Shown here: one piece after another, positions 1 to 8,024 of the stretch | Layout of the letters: each line of letters starts with the position of its first letter | Position numbering within the stretch: the stretch's first letter is position 1 | DNA from: Mycolicibacterium chitae | GTDB taxonomy: Bacteria; Actinomycetota; Actinomycetes; Mycobacteriales; Mycobacteriaceae | Assembly (NCBI RefSeq): GCF_900637205.1 | Contig: NZ_LR134355.1 | Coordinates: forward strand, 2,604,001-2,668,000 | Reading direction: 5' to 3' | Length of the DNA stretch: 64,000 nt | Made by a program: the position numbers and the translations under genes | Notes under the pieces: generated by a model | Databases searched by the model: none | Told to the model about the DNA's origin: nothing | Seen by the model: the letters and a program-made list of their open reading frames with translations, nothing else

Positions 1-1
1 A

Positions 2-316
2 CCGGATGCCACGGACCGGGTGGTGGCGGTCCTGCGCCACATCGCACTGTTGCTGGCCAACGAGCCCGAACTGGCCGGGGCGGTCACCAGTGCGCTGCTG
101 GGCAAGGATCCCGACGTCGAACATCTCCGCCTGCGGATCGGCGCCGAGATCAACCGCCGGCTGACCGCGGCACTGGGGCCCGACGCCGATCCGGAACTGG
201 TCGACTCCCTGGAACTGCTGTACGCCGGGGCCCTGGTGCGCGCCGGCATCGGCCACGCGTCCTACCAGCAGATCGCCGATGTGCTGGAGCGCTCCGCGCG
301 GTTGCTGCTGTCCTGA
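2..316 (+). CDS. TetR-family regulator, C-terminal part (5' end outside window)
   Basis: Only the last 104 or so residues are present; the reading frame is open to the left edge, so the DNA-binding helix-turn-helix is outside the window. What remains is a helical ligand-binding/dimerisation domain of the TetR type, with a stretch reading SLELLYAGALVRAGIGH and a C-terminal helix ending in LERSARLLLS. That 'gallery' helix (size, hydrophobic face, tyrosine-alanine-glycine turn) is typical of mycobacterial TetR_C domains. A GTG at 20 could serve as a start but would leave no HTH, so it is treated as internal. The next gene starts 43 bp downstream on the same strand. The TetR call rests on C-terminal resemblance only. 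Confidence 0.6.
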   Translation, partial: PDATDRVVAVLRHIALLLANEPELAGAVTSALLGKDPDVEHLRLRIGAEINRRLTAALGPDADPELVDSLELLYAGALVRAGIGHASYQQIADVLERSARLLLS

Positions 317-359
317 CCGGCCAGGTTTGTCCGGTACCGCGGCGGGGAACACCCCCGGC

Positions 360-1229
360 ATGTTGCTACGCAGAATCGCTCGTCCGCTGTTGGCTACCGC
401 ATTCATCGGCCAGGGGGTGGACGCGCTTCGCAGCCCCAAACCCGCCGCCGATGCGGCGCAACCCACCCTCGAAGGGCTGCAGAAACTGCCCGAACCGGTC
501 TCGTCGAACGTTCCGCAGAACGCCGAGACCGTGGCCCGGATCAATGCCGCGGTCCAGATCGGCGGCGGCGTGCTGCTGGCCACCGGCAAGGTCCCGCGGC
601 TGGCCTCGGCCGTGTTGGCCGCGACCGTGATCCCGGGAAACCTTGGTGCGCATATGTTCTGGCAGGAGACCGACCCGGAGGTCAAGGCCCGCAAGCGCCG
701 CGACTTCCTCACCGACGTGAGCCTGCTGGGCGGTCTGATGATCGCCTCGGCCGATACCGCGGGCAAGCCCTCGCTGGGCTGGCGCGGTCGCCGCGCCGCC
801 GCCAAGCTCACCGACACCGTCAGCTCGGCGCTGCCCGGCTCCGGGGGCTCGAACTCGTTGCTCGACAGTGAGTTCGGCGAACGCGTCGGACATCGACTCA
901 GCGAGGGTCTGCACGTCGGCGCCGAACGCGGCAAGGAACTCGCCAGCGTGGCGGCCGAACGATCCGCGCCGCTGCTCGAGACCGCCCGCGAGCGCGGCGC
1001 CGAGTTGGCCGGCGAACTGGCGCACGTGGCCCGCGAGCGCGGCGGCGAACTGGCCCACGTCGCCCGCGAGCGCGGCGGCGAACTCGCCCACGTGGCCCGC
1101 GAGCGCGGCGGCGAGTTGGCCGAGACGGCCCGCGACCGCGGCGGGGAACTGGCCCACGCGGCCCGGCAGCAGGGCGAGGAGGCCGCCGCCGAGGCGCGCA
1201 AACGCGCCCGCGCCCGTCGCCGAGGCTGA
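360..1229 (+). CDS. DoxX-family membrane protein with repetitive amphipathic C-terminal tail
   Basis: 289 residues from the ATG at 360 (MLLRRIARPLLATAFIGQG). A longer frame reaches back to 279, but that part runs into the preceding gene and looks non-coding. The N-terminal 150 residues match DoxX-type proteins: an 'IARPLLATAFIGQGVDAL' opening, a 'GGVLLATGKVPRLASAVLA' membrane segment, and 'GAHMFWQETDPEVKARKRRDF' before the last hydrophobic stretch. The mycobacterial family is a small four-helix membrane protein linked to thiol/redox stress, but the function of this member is not established. From about residue 215 the protein is soluble, and five 11-residue units (GELAHVARERG type) form a charged, probably helical tail. 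Regulation is not evident. Confidence 0.85.
   Translation: MLLRRIARPLLATAFIGQGVDALRSPKPAADAAQPTLEGLQKLPEPVSSNVPQNAETVARINAAVQIGGGVLLATGKVPRLASAVLAATVIPGNLGAHMFWQETDPEVKARKRRDFLTDVSLLGGLMIASADTAGKPSLGWRGRRAAAKLTDTVSSALPGSGGSNSLLDSEFGERVGHRLSEGLHVGAERGKELASVAAERSAPLLETARERGAELAGELAHVARERGGELAHVARERGGELAHVARERGGELAETARDRGGELAHAARQQGEEAAAEARKRARARRRG
1011..1175 (+). repeat. Five tandem 33-bp coding repeats in the DoxX-like gene
   Basis: Five in-frame 33-bp units start at 1011, 1044, 1077, 1110 and 1143. They encode GELAHVARERG three times, then GELAETARDRG and GELAHAARQQG. The first three units differ mainly at third codon positions, so the protein sequence is held while the DNA drifts. The pattern (GELA..AR.R.) has an 11-residue periodicity typical of long amphipathic helices, like the apolipoprotein or LEA type. 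Confidence 0.9.
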
Positions 1230-1285
1230 TCGTCGACCTGTTCGGTTCGCCACCGGCGCAGGGCCGCGACGGTAGATTGGCGGCC

Positions 1286-1867
1286 ATGTCTACCGGTGAC
1301 TTCGATCCGAACAATCCGCCCCATTACGGGCCGCCCGGCGGGTATCCGCCGCCCCCACCGCCCTACGGCCAGCCGGGTGGATATCCGCCGCCGCAGTACG
1401 GCGGCTATCCCCCGGCGCCCGGCAAGCCCGGCGGTCTGGGCATGCGATTCCTCGCGCGCGTCATCGACGGCATCATCGTCAGCATCGCCGCCGGCCTGCT
1501 GGGCTGGCTCTTCGGCGGTCTCGGCGACGGCCAGATCGCGGGCGTGAACACCGGAATCATGGTGACGGGCCTGTTCTCCGGGCTACTGATGTTCGTCTAC
1601 TTCGTGCTGTTCGAGACGAACAAGGGCTGGACGCCGGGCAAGAAGCTGCTCGGACTGAGCGTGCGCGGTGTCGGCGGCGCGCCCAAGCCCGACGCCCGCC
1701 AGGCCGCGGTGCGCAACATCTTCACCCTGCTGCAACTGGTGCCGTGCTTGGGATGGATCCTGGCGCCGATCGCCTACATCGTCATCGCGGTGACCATCAG
1801 CGGCAGCCCCACCAAGCAGGGCAAGCACGACGAGTTGGCCGGCGGCACCCAGGTGGTGCAGAGCTGA
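1286..1867 (+). CDS. RDD-family membrane protein with proline-rich N-terminus
   Basis: 193 residues from ATG 1286 (MSTGDFDPNNPP); an upstream in-frame TTG at 1277 is less likely. Residues 10-50 are a low-complexity Pro/Gly/Tyr segment ([18 protein letters not shown]), common in mycobacterial cell-envelope proteins. The rest is an RDD domain: 'GMRFLARVIDGIIVSIAAG' with the Arg-Asp pair, then two or three further membrane helices, and 'NKGWTPGKKLLGL', the conserved second motif of the family. RDD proteins are integral membrane proteins of mostly unknown role, some implicated in ion or solute exchange. It lies 56 bp after the DoxX-like gene on the same strand and converges on gntP. Confidence 0.9.
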   Translation: MSTGDFDPNNPPHYGPPGGYPPPPPPYGQPGGYPPPQYGGYPPAPGKPGGLGMRFLARVIDGIIVSIAAGLLGWLFGGLGDGQIAGVNTGIMVTGLFSGLLMFVYFVLFETNKGWTPGKKLLGLSVRGVGGAPKPDARQAAVRNIFTLLQLVPCLGWILAPIAYIVIAVTISGSPTKQGKHDELAGGTQVVQS

Positions 1868-1890
1868 TTCGGTTCGGATCTCGGCGCGGG

Positions 1891-3291
1891 TCAGATGAAC
1901 AGGTCCAGGGCCAGCACCACCAGCAGGCCCGACACCGATAGCACGGTCTCCATGATCGACCAGGTCTTGATGGTCTGACCGACCGACATCCGGAAGTACT
2001 CCTTGACCAACCAGAACCCGGCGTCGTTGACGTGGGAGAAGAACAGCGAACCGGCGCCGACGGCCAGCACGACCAGCGACACCTGACCGGTGCTCATGCC
2101 CTCGGTCAGGCCCAGCATCAACGACGACGCCGTGATGGTGGCGACGGTCGCCGAACCGGTGGCCAGGCGGATCAGCACGGCCAGCACCCAGGCCAGCACC
2201 AGGACCGAGATGTTCGCGCTCTCGGCCCACCGCGCCAGCAGCGTGCCGATGCCGCTGTCGACGAGCACCTGCTTGAAACCGCCGCCGGCGGAGACGATCA
2301 GGATGATCCCCGCAACACCCGGCAAGCCGGCCTCGACGGCCTTGGTGACCTGCTCGCGCGTCATTCCGCCGCCGCGGCCGAGGGTGAACATCCCGACGAT
2401 CACCGCCAGCAGCAGGGCGATGGTGGGCGTACCGAGGCTGGACAGGGTCTGGCGCACCAGATCGGATTCGTCGGCGATGAAGATCTCGGCCAGCGCCTTG
2501 CCCATCATCAGCACGACGGGCAACAGCACCGAGAACAACGTGATCCCGAACGAGGGGCGGCGCCGGTCCGGGTCGTCGCCGAACTCGTCGGCGTCGAAGG
2601 TGTCCGGCGCCTCGATCATCACCCAGCGGCCGGCCAGCTTGCCGAACAAGGGGCCGGCCACCACGATCGTCGGGATCGCCACCAGGATCCCGAGTCCGAG
2701 CGTGATGCCGAGGTCCGCGTTGAGCAGGCCGACGGCGGTCAACGGTCCGGGATGGGGCGGCACGAACCCGTGCATGGCCGACAGACCCGCCAGCGCGGGC
2801 ACGCCGACGGTGATCAGCGACAGCCCCGAGCGCCGGGCCACCAGGTAGATCACCGGCATCAGCAGCACCAGGCCGATCTCGAAGAACATCGGCAGGCCGA
2901 TGATCGCGCCCACCAGCGCCATTGCCCACGGCAACATCCGGGGCGAGGCCGCACCGATGATGGTGTCGACGATCTCGTCGGCGCCGCCGGAGTCGGCGAG
3001 CAGTTTGGCGAACATCGCGCCCAGGGCGATCAGGATGCCCACCCCGGCCGCCGTGGAGCCGAACCCGTCGGAGAAGGACGCGAGCACCGTGTCCAGGCCC
3101 TCGCCCGCGACCAGGCCGACCGTCAGCCCGCCGAAGATCAACGACAGGAACGGGTGCAGCTTGACGACGGTGATGAGGACGACGATGACGGCGATGCCGG
3201 CCAGGAACGCCAGGATCAGCTGACCGCCGGAGGCGACGGGTTCGACCAGTTCGGGCTTGTCCTGGGCCAGCACGCTCAGCGTCGAGGTCAT
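1891..3291 (-). CDS. gntP: Gluconate:H+ symporter (GntP family)
   Basis: 466 residues with about 12-14 hydrophobic segments across the whole length. It opens with a hydrophobic stretch (ILAFLAGIAVIVVLITVVKL) followed by 'HPFLSLIFGGLTVGL', and contains 'HGFVPPHPGPLTAVGLLNAD' and 'GDDP..RPSFG', hallmarks of GntP/GntT permeases. The 466-residue length is normal for the family. It imports gluconate with protons across the inner membrane. Its start overlaps the stop of gntK by 4 bp (ATGA at 3288-3291), so the two are translationally coupled, with kinase first and permease second. Together they convert external gluconate into 6-phosphogluconate for the pentose phosphate pathway. Confidence 0.93.
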   Translation of the reverse strand: MTSTLSVLAQDKPELVEPVASGGQLILAFLAGIAVIVVLITVVKLHPFLSLIFGGLTVGLVAGEGLDTVLASFSDGFGSTAAGVGILIALGAMFAKLLADSGGADEIVDTIIGAASPRMLPWAMALVGAIIGLPMFFEIGLVLLMPVIYLVARRSGLSLITVGVPALAGLSAMHGFVPPHPGPLTAVGLLNADLGITLGLGILVAIPTIVVAGPLFGKLAGRWVMIEAPDTFDADEFGDDPDRRRPSFGITLFSVLLPVVLMMGKALAEIFIADESDLVRQTLSSLGTPTIALLLAVIVGMFTLGRGGGMTREQVTKAVEAGLPGVAGIILIVSAGGGFKQVLVDSGIGTLLARWAESANISVLVLAWVLAVLIRLATGSATVATITASSLMLGLTEGMSTGQVSLVVLAVGAGSLFFSHVNDAGFWLVKEYFRMSVGQTIKTWSIMETVLSVSGLLVVLALDLFI

Positions 3292-3788
3292 GGCGTCCCC
3301 TGTCCGGTCCTCGAAATGTATTCATCGACAATCGAATCGATACTCTGGTCGACGTCGATCTCGATACCCTGCTCGTCGTCGCCGAGATTCTCGAGGGTGT
3401 CGAACTGGGACTGCAGCAGCGAGGCCGGCATGAAATGCCCGGGCCGGCTCGCCTGGCGGCGGCCGATCAACTCGATGCTGCCGGTCAGGTGCAGGAACAC
3501 TGTCTCGGGGTGGTGGCTGCGCAGTTGGTCGCGGTACTTGCGTTTGAGCGCCGAACATCCGACGACACCGCCGTCGCCGTGGTCGGCGAGCCACTGACCG
3601 ATCCGCTCGAGCCACGGGTAGCGGTCGTCGTCGTCGAGCGGGTGCCCGGCCGACATCTTGGCGATGTTCGCTTCGGGATGGAAGTCGTCGGCATCGCCGA
3701 ACGGGACCCGCAAACGTTGTGCCAGCGCGGCCCCCACCACCGACTTTCCGGAACCGGAAACCCCCATGACAACGATCGGAGAGCCCAT
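3288..3788 (-). CDS. gntK: Gluconokinase
   Basis: 166 residues, the usual size for the small GntK/IdnK family. The Walker A loop GVSGSGKS is at residues 9-16, followed by the family signature 'GDADDFHPEANIAKMSAGHPL' (substrate and Mg contacts) and 'DRYPWLERIGQWL'. The lid and second substrate region is 'SALKRKYRDQLR' and 'RPGHFMPASLLQSQFDTLE', all intact. The enzyme phosphorylates gluconate to 6-phosphogluconate in the cytoplasm. It is the first gene of a two-gene unit with gntP. The start is ATG 3788, with GGAGGC about seven bases upstream (reverse of 'gcctcc'). About 200 bp upstream is gene-free and should hold the promoter; no regulator gene adjoins it. Confidence 0.95.
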   Translation of the reverse strand: MGSPIVVMGVSGSGKSVVGAALAQRLRVPFGDADDFHPEANIAKMSAGHPLDDDDRYPWLERIGQWLADHGDGGVVGCSALKRKYRDQLRSHHPETVFLHLTGSIELIGRRQASRPGHFMPASLLQSQFDTLENLGDDEQGIEIDVDQSIDSIVDEYISRTGQGTP

Positions 3789-3910
3789 ATGTGTTGCCTC
3801 CTAGGCCAACCGCGCGCGGGTGGGACCCACTCAGTGTCATCGCACGGTCGGTCTATTGCAAGCATGGTCACCCGAACACGCAACGTCGTTCGCGCGGAGC
3901 GGGATTATGA

Positions 3911-3990
3911 CAGCATGAGCGCGTGGCCGAGGCGAACATCGTCGGCGAAGTACACGCCAACCTGTTGGATGCGCTGGTCGAACTGGGCTG
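3911..3990 (+). pseudogene. Possible gene remnant in gntK upstream gap (weak)
   Basis: In the 204-bp gap between gntK and the next minus-strand gene, the plus strand reads, in one frame to a stop at 3988-3990, QHERVAEANIVGEVHANLLDALVELG. The composition is protein-like with high GC3. A stop lies just before it (3908-3910), so it could only be a 23-codon ORF from GTG 3923 or the 3' stub of a lost gene. The opposite strand also reads open here, so the signal may be chance in high-GC DNA. I do not recognise a family. No other feature is seen in this gap. Confidence 0.2.
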
Positions 3991-3992
3991 AT

Positions 3993-5978
3993 TCAGCGGT
4001 TGCGATTCCACTCCAACCAGCCCACGCCCGTGCGCCCGTCGGCGGTGGTGATCTTCGCCCATGCCCGCGGGAAGTGACTGACCCGGCCGTCGAGTGCCTC
4101 GAGGCGAACCGGGGCGTGCGCCACCACCTCCGCGGTGGCCACCACATCGCCGGGCTGCAGCGTCAGCGCGGTCGAGACCGGTAAGTCGTTGGGCGCGAAC
4201 ACTTCCTCGGCGCGTACCGAATCCAGCTCGGTGAGCTCGTCGCCCCGCTGCACGTACCCGATGCCGATCGGCGGCATCCCGTCGATGCGGATGTCCACGC
4301 CGTGCAGGTGGGTGCCGTCGTCCAGGTGCAGCGCACTCCACACCCACTCCATGCTCCACCAGTCCCGCACGCCCCAGGAATGGTCCCGCTGGCCGGGAAC
4401 GTCGGCGATGGTGTAGGTCCGCTCCCCCACGGTGACGGTTCCGCTGACCGCGCAGGGGATCTCGTAACGCGGGGTGATGCGGTACTGGTACGGGGTTCCG
4501 GTGGTGGTCCACACCAGATCCATCGACACGTCCACGTCGCGACCGCTTTCGCCGCGCAGCAGCGCCGCCGGATCCTCGAAGGCCTGGCCGCGTCCGGTGG
4601 CGGTGACGCGGTAGGAGCGCAGCGGTTCGAGCACCTCCTGGGTCAGCGTGCTGTTCGCGGTCCGCACCGCGAACGGGTTGGCCGGGACCTCGGCGCGAAA
4701 ATCGTTCAGCGCGATGGTCGGCAGGTCCGGGCCGCACAGCATCGCGTTGACCCAGGCGTGGTCCTCGTTCGGGTACAGGCCCAGCCGCAGCCAGCCGCCC
4801 AGGTCCGCGGCCGGGTCGACGAAGTCGAAGTACCAACTCTCGTTCCACAGCGCCTCGTCGGTGCGTTCGTGGGCGAACTCGTCGGACTCGTTGGGGCGCA
4901 GCGGTTCCGGGGCAGCCGGCGCCGGCAGGATGGCCAGCGCGTCGGTGTCGAGCACCTGCGCGCAGTGCCGCCCGAGCATGGTCATGAACATCTGATCGCC
5001 GCGCTCGGTCTGTCCCACCAGCATGGAGGACACGATCGCCATCATCACCCCGAAGAAGCTCTGCCGGCGCACGCCCTCGCGCACGTCGACCTCGACCAGA
5101 CCCGACTCCGGTCCCAGGCCGTCGAGGTAGGCGCTGATGAATTTCTCGAAGTGCTCCCGGCGCAGTTCCGTCGGCAGGGCGCAGCCCAGGAAATAGGCCA
5201 GGTCGGTGAACGCCGGTCCCCAGGTCACGGTCTGCCAGTCCACGGCCGTCAGTGCGCGCTTGGCTCCCTCCGTGCCGAACAGCATGTTGTCCAGTCGATA
5301 GTCGCCGTGCACCAGGCCCTGCGGGCCGTCGGCCTCGCCCACCATGTACTCGTCGAAACCGGCCACCAGGCGGTCGCACACCATGCGCTGCTCGTCGCTC
5401 ATCTGCGTGGCGTAGCGGTCGGTGAAGGCCGCATACAGCGCGCTGAGCAGAGCCTGATTGACCGGGGCCTCGCGGTTGAGCCAGTCCGCGCCGGCGATCT
5501 TGTCGTCGCCGCGCAGCGAGCCGTGGATGCGGCCGAGTTCGGTGACCGCCAGCAGCGCCTGTTCCACCGTCGCGCCGAGGATCTCGTTGCCCGGTTCGGC
5601 CGGGGCGGCGTCGTCGAGCACCAGATCGAAGATGCCCGTCTCGGGGTCGAAGGCCGCGTGATAGCACTGCGCGATGGGGCCGTGCAGGCGCGGTGCGATA
5701 TCGGTGTAGAACCGGACCTCGCGTTCGTAGAGTCCGAGGCTGTGGCCGGTCTCGCGACTGGTGGGCTCGCTGGCGGCGACCTTGAGGACCACCGAGGCCG
5801 GCCCGGTGGATCCGTCGGCGTAGTCCAGCGTCACGCGGTAGCACTCGCTCATCTGCCCGGTGCCGATCCGCTCGGTGGTCCAGGACTCCACGGTGCCGGC
5901 GCCGAGCACCTCGGTCAGCCACGGGGCGGTCAGGTCGGAAGGGCGCTCGAGCACGGCATCGTTGACATGGTTCTGCAC
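3993..5978 (-). CDS. Aminoglycoside-phosphotransferase-like kinase fused to C-terminal beta domain
   Basis: 661 residues from GTG 5978, about double a normal APH/EcKinase-type kinase. Residues 1-360 are the kinase: a 'GTGQMSECYRVTLDY' nucleotide-binding loop, 'VVLKVAA' with the ATP-contacting Lys, the catalytic loop 'LVHGDYRLDNMLFG' and the metal-binding 'VDWQTVTWGPAFTDLAYFL'. Residues about 395-661 form a separate domain with 'PGQRDHSWGVRDW' and 'WVWSALHLDDGTHLHG'. This resembles the AttH/hydroxyneurosporene-dehydrogenase-like (DUF7064-type) beta domain that often sits beside such kinases in steroid- or lipid-degrading actinobacteria. The substrate is unknown. It is the last of three minus-strand genes (esterase, amine oxidase, this), 29 bp after the amine oxidase stop, with a small perfect dyad just before its start. 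Confidence 0.8.
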   Translation of the reverse strand: MQNHVNDAVLERPSDLTAPWLTEVLGAGTVESWTTERIGTGQMSECYRVTLDYADGSTGPASVVLKVAASEPTSRETGHSLGLYEREVRFYTDIAPRLHGPIAQCYHAAFDPETGIFDLVLDDAAPAEPGNEILGATVEQALLAVTELGRIHGSLRGDDKIAGADWLNREAPVNQALLSALYAAFTDRYATQMSDEQRMVCDRLVAGFDEYMVGEADGPQGLVHGDYRLDNMLFGTEGAKRALTAVDWQTVTWGPAFTDLAYFLGCALPTELRREHFEKFISAYLDGLGPESGLVEVDVREGVRRQSFFGVMMAIVSSMLVGQTERGDQMFMTMLGRHCAQVLDTDALAILPAPAAPEPLRPNESDEFAHERTDEALWNESWYFDFVDPAADLGGWLRLGLYPNEDHAWVNAMLCGPDLPTIALNDFRAEVPANPFAVRTANSTLTQEVLEPLRSYRVTATGRGQAFEDPAALLRGESGRDVDVSMDLVWTTTGTPYQYRITPRYEIPCAVSGTVTVGERTYTIADVPGQRDHSWGVRDWWSMEWVWSALHLDDGTHLHGVDIRIDGMPPIGIGYVQRGDELTELDSVRAEEVFAPNDLPVSTALTLQPGDVVATAEVVAHAPVRLEALDGRVSHFPRAWAKITTADGRTGVGWLEWNRNR

Positions 5979-5990
5979 GCCCTCAACCTA

Positions 5991-6002
5991 TGACAGGTGT
6001 CA
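5991..6002. promoter_or_regulatory. Candidate operator TGACAGGTGTCA before the kinase-fusion gene
   Basis: The 12-mer is a perfect 5-bp inverted repeat (TGACA/TGTCA) around GG. It lies 12 bp upstream of the GTG start at 5978, in the 29-bp gap after the amine oxidase stop. Position and symmetry suit a small dimeric repressor of the TetR or GntR type. No regulator gene adjoins it, so the cognate protein is unknown. A 5-bp dyad can occur by chance. Confidence 0.4.
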
Positions 6003-6007
6003 AGCGG

Positions 6008-7972
6008 TCAGTGCCGGGGTCCGGCGCCATGACAGGCGGCCGGGGTGGCCGCGACATCGAGGGCCGGATTGCGGTCGAAGAAACCCGACGGCTTGAGCCA
6101 GAACGAGACGACGTCCACCGACATGATGGGCCACTCCTCGGGCCGGGTGATGTGGTGGATTCCGAACACGTACCACAGCACCACGTCGGTGTTGTCGATG
6201 GACCGATTGGCCCGCGTCCAGGCGCCCAGCCCGGTATCGGTGCTCGACTGGTTGACGAATTCGCCTGCCGGCCAGCGCTCGTCGGGGTGATTCGGCGTGA
6301 CCCACAGGGTGTGGCCGATCATCGTCGCGCGGGCGAACACCGGCGACTGCGGATCGAACATCGCCGGCAGGGCGCCGCCGGGGACCAGCTTGTAGGACGG
6401 GTGGCCGCCAAGGCCGTTGACCACGTTGGTGTTCACCACCTTCCAGGCCCGCTGGGTGGCGAAGTTCATGTCCTGCATGCCCTCGGACTCGGTGCGCAGC
6501 GGCACGTTGCGCTGCACCAGCGCCAGGCCGTACGGGTTGTCCGGTCCCATCGGTTCGGTCACGGTCTCGGTCATGAAGACGGTGTTGTCGGTGCCGTCGA
6601 CGTCCAGGTCGAGACGGGCCACCAGGAAGTGTTGATGGAACGGCGCGTAGGTGCGCTCGTCGACCACGGTGCCGTTGGGGTGGCCGTCGCGGCCCGGCGG
6701 CAGCGGCGTGGTGACCATGATCCCGGTGGCCCGGATCTCGCATTCGATGTTGCCGTCCTGGTGGAAGCGCCAGTACACCAGGTACTCGTAGTTGGCCACC
6801 GTGACATGGCAGGACACCGTGAGCCGACGCATCCGGCGGACCTCGGCGCCGGTGTCGTGGTCGACGTGCTTCCACAGCACCGCGTTGTCCTCCTCGTGGA
6901 TGCACACCGCGTTGGCGATGGTGTACGGCTCGCCCCTGCTGTCGTGCAATGTGGCGTCCAGGTAACGGATCTCACCGAGGCAGTCGCAGCCCAGCGTCAG
7001 CGACGTGGTCATGAAGCCCAGTCCCCACTCGCCGATGTCGAAGGCCGTGCGGCGGTAGTGATCGTCGCTGGGGTCCCGGTAGGGAACCATCATCTCGGCG
7101 AACGACATCCGGTGGGCGACAGGGCGTTCGCGGTCGCCGTCGCGGTAGCGGACCTGGTGCAGCGTCATGCCCTCACGATGGTTGAACCCCACCCGAAGGC
7201 TCCAGTTCTGCCAGCGCAGCAGGTTGCCCTCCAGGGTGAACGACGGGCCCTCGGGTTGGGTGATCTCGAGGGGTTTGAGCGGCTCGCGCTGCCACCGGTC
7301 GCGCAGCAGTTCCGGGATCCGCGCCGGGATGTACTCCCCCATGCTCTGCGGCAGCGGCGTCCCCTCGGCGAACGGCCCGGTGTCCTCGATACGCAGCAGT
7401 TCCATTGCGTTGAGGTCGATCACGCAGTGAAAGCCGCTGACGGCACTCGCATACGGGTTGGCGCCGGGCTCCTTGCGGACCCAGGTGTCCGACCAGCCCA
7501 ACCGGCGGTCGCGGTATTCCGGGGGCGCGACCGCCGCCCCGTAGGTCCAGGTGTCCATGAACACCAGATCCATGTCGGTGATCCCGCGCCGGGCCAGGGC
7601 CGCGATGACGTCGGGATGTTCGCGCAGCATCCGGTCGCATTCGGCGAACTCGTCGACGGTGAAGTTGGCCTGCACGCCCGGAATATGCTCGAAGGACTCG
7701 ATTCGGTTGTCGCTCAGCGAGACCGCGGATTTGTAGGTGGCGTTCGCGGCACGGTCGAGGCAGAGCGCCACGGCCCGGCGCGCCGGCCGGGGCCCGCCGT
7801 CCTCGAAGGCGGCGAGTTCGGCCTTGCCCGGCTCGAGCATCTCGATGCTGGTGATCCGCCAGCCCGCGTCGACCCCGCGGCCGCGCAGGATCTCGGCGAC
7901 CGCGCGGAACTCGTCGGCCGAGAGCGGATCCAGCGGATGGCGGCCGGTGCGGTGCGCGGCGGTGTCGTCCAT
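6008..7972 (-). CDS. Copper-containing primary amine oxidase (TPQ enzyme)
   Basis: 654 residues, normal for bacterial copper amine oxidases. The topaquinone precursor is Tyr395 in the motif N-Y-E (VANYEYLVYW). The catalytic base is Asp312 in 'RTAFDIGEWGLG'. Two copper ligands are His446 and His448 in 'YAPFHQHFLVARLDLDVDG', and the third lies in 'GIHHITRPEEWPIM' near residue 608. The two small N-terminal domains and the C-terminal catalytic domain ('MSVDVVSFWLKPSGFFDRNP') are present, so the enzyme looks complete. It oxidatively deaminates primary amines to aldehydes with release of NH3 and H2O2. There is no signal peptide, so it is probably cytoplasmic, as in Arthrobacter. It is the middle gene of a three-gene minus-strand set. 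Confidence 0.93.
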   Translation of the reverse strand: MDDTAAHRTGRHPLDPLSADEFRAVAEILRGRGVDAGWRITSIEMLEPGKAELAAFEDGGPRPARRAVALCLDRAANATYKSAVSLSDNRIESFEHIPGVQANFTVDEFAECDRMLREHPDVIAALARRGITDMDLVFMDTWTYGAAVAPPEYRDRRLGWSDTWVRKEPGANPYASAVSGFHCVIDLNAMELLRIEDTGPFAEGTPLPQSMGEYIPARIPELLRDRWQREPLKPLEITQPEGPSFTLEGNLLRWQNWSLRVGFNHREGMTLHQVRYRDGDRERPVAHRMSFAEMMVPYRDPSDDHYRRTAFDIGEWGLGFMTTSLTLGCDCLGEIRYLDATLHDSRGEPYTIANAVCIHEEDNAVLWKHVDHDTGAEVRRMRRLTVSCHVTVANYEYLVYWRFHQDGNIECEIRATGIMVTTPLPPGRDGHPNGTVVDERTYAPFHQHFLVARLDLDVDGTDNTVFMTETVTEPMGPDNPYGLALVQRNVPLRTESEGMQDMNFATQRAWKVVNTNVVNGLGGHPSYKLVPGGALPAMFDPQSPVFARATMIGHTLWVTPNHPDERWPAGEFVNQSSTDTGLGAWTRANRSIDNTDVVLWYVFGIHHITRPEEWPIMSVDVVSFWLKPSGFFDRNPALDVAATPAACHGAGPRH

Positions 7973-8009
7973 GCCCCCATCCTCGGTCGAAGAATCCGCG
8001 CCGGGGGCG

Positions 8010-8024
8010 TGATTGGCGCAATCA
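8010..8024. promoter_or_regulatory. Perfect dyad TGATTG-GCG-CAATCA between esterase and amine oxidase
   Basis: Six-base arms around a 3-base centre, ending on the stop codon of the esterase and about 38 bp upstream of the amine oxidase ATG. It could be an operator for a separate amine oxidase promoter or a weak hairpin. No T-run follows, so it is not an obvious intrinsic terminator. Confidence 0.3.

Noticed and set aside
366..1253. Minus-strand frame antisense to the DoxX-like gene
   Set aside because: Gly/Ala-rich shadow of the 33-bp repeats; no domain, and the plus-strand DoxX pattern is clear.
2032..3597. Plus-strand Gln/Arg/His-rich frame antisense to gntP and gntK
   Set aside because: Both minus-strand genes are clear homologues with coupled start/stop; the antisense frame has no domain and low-complexity composition.
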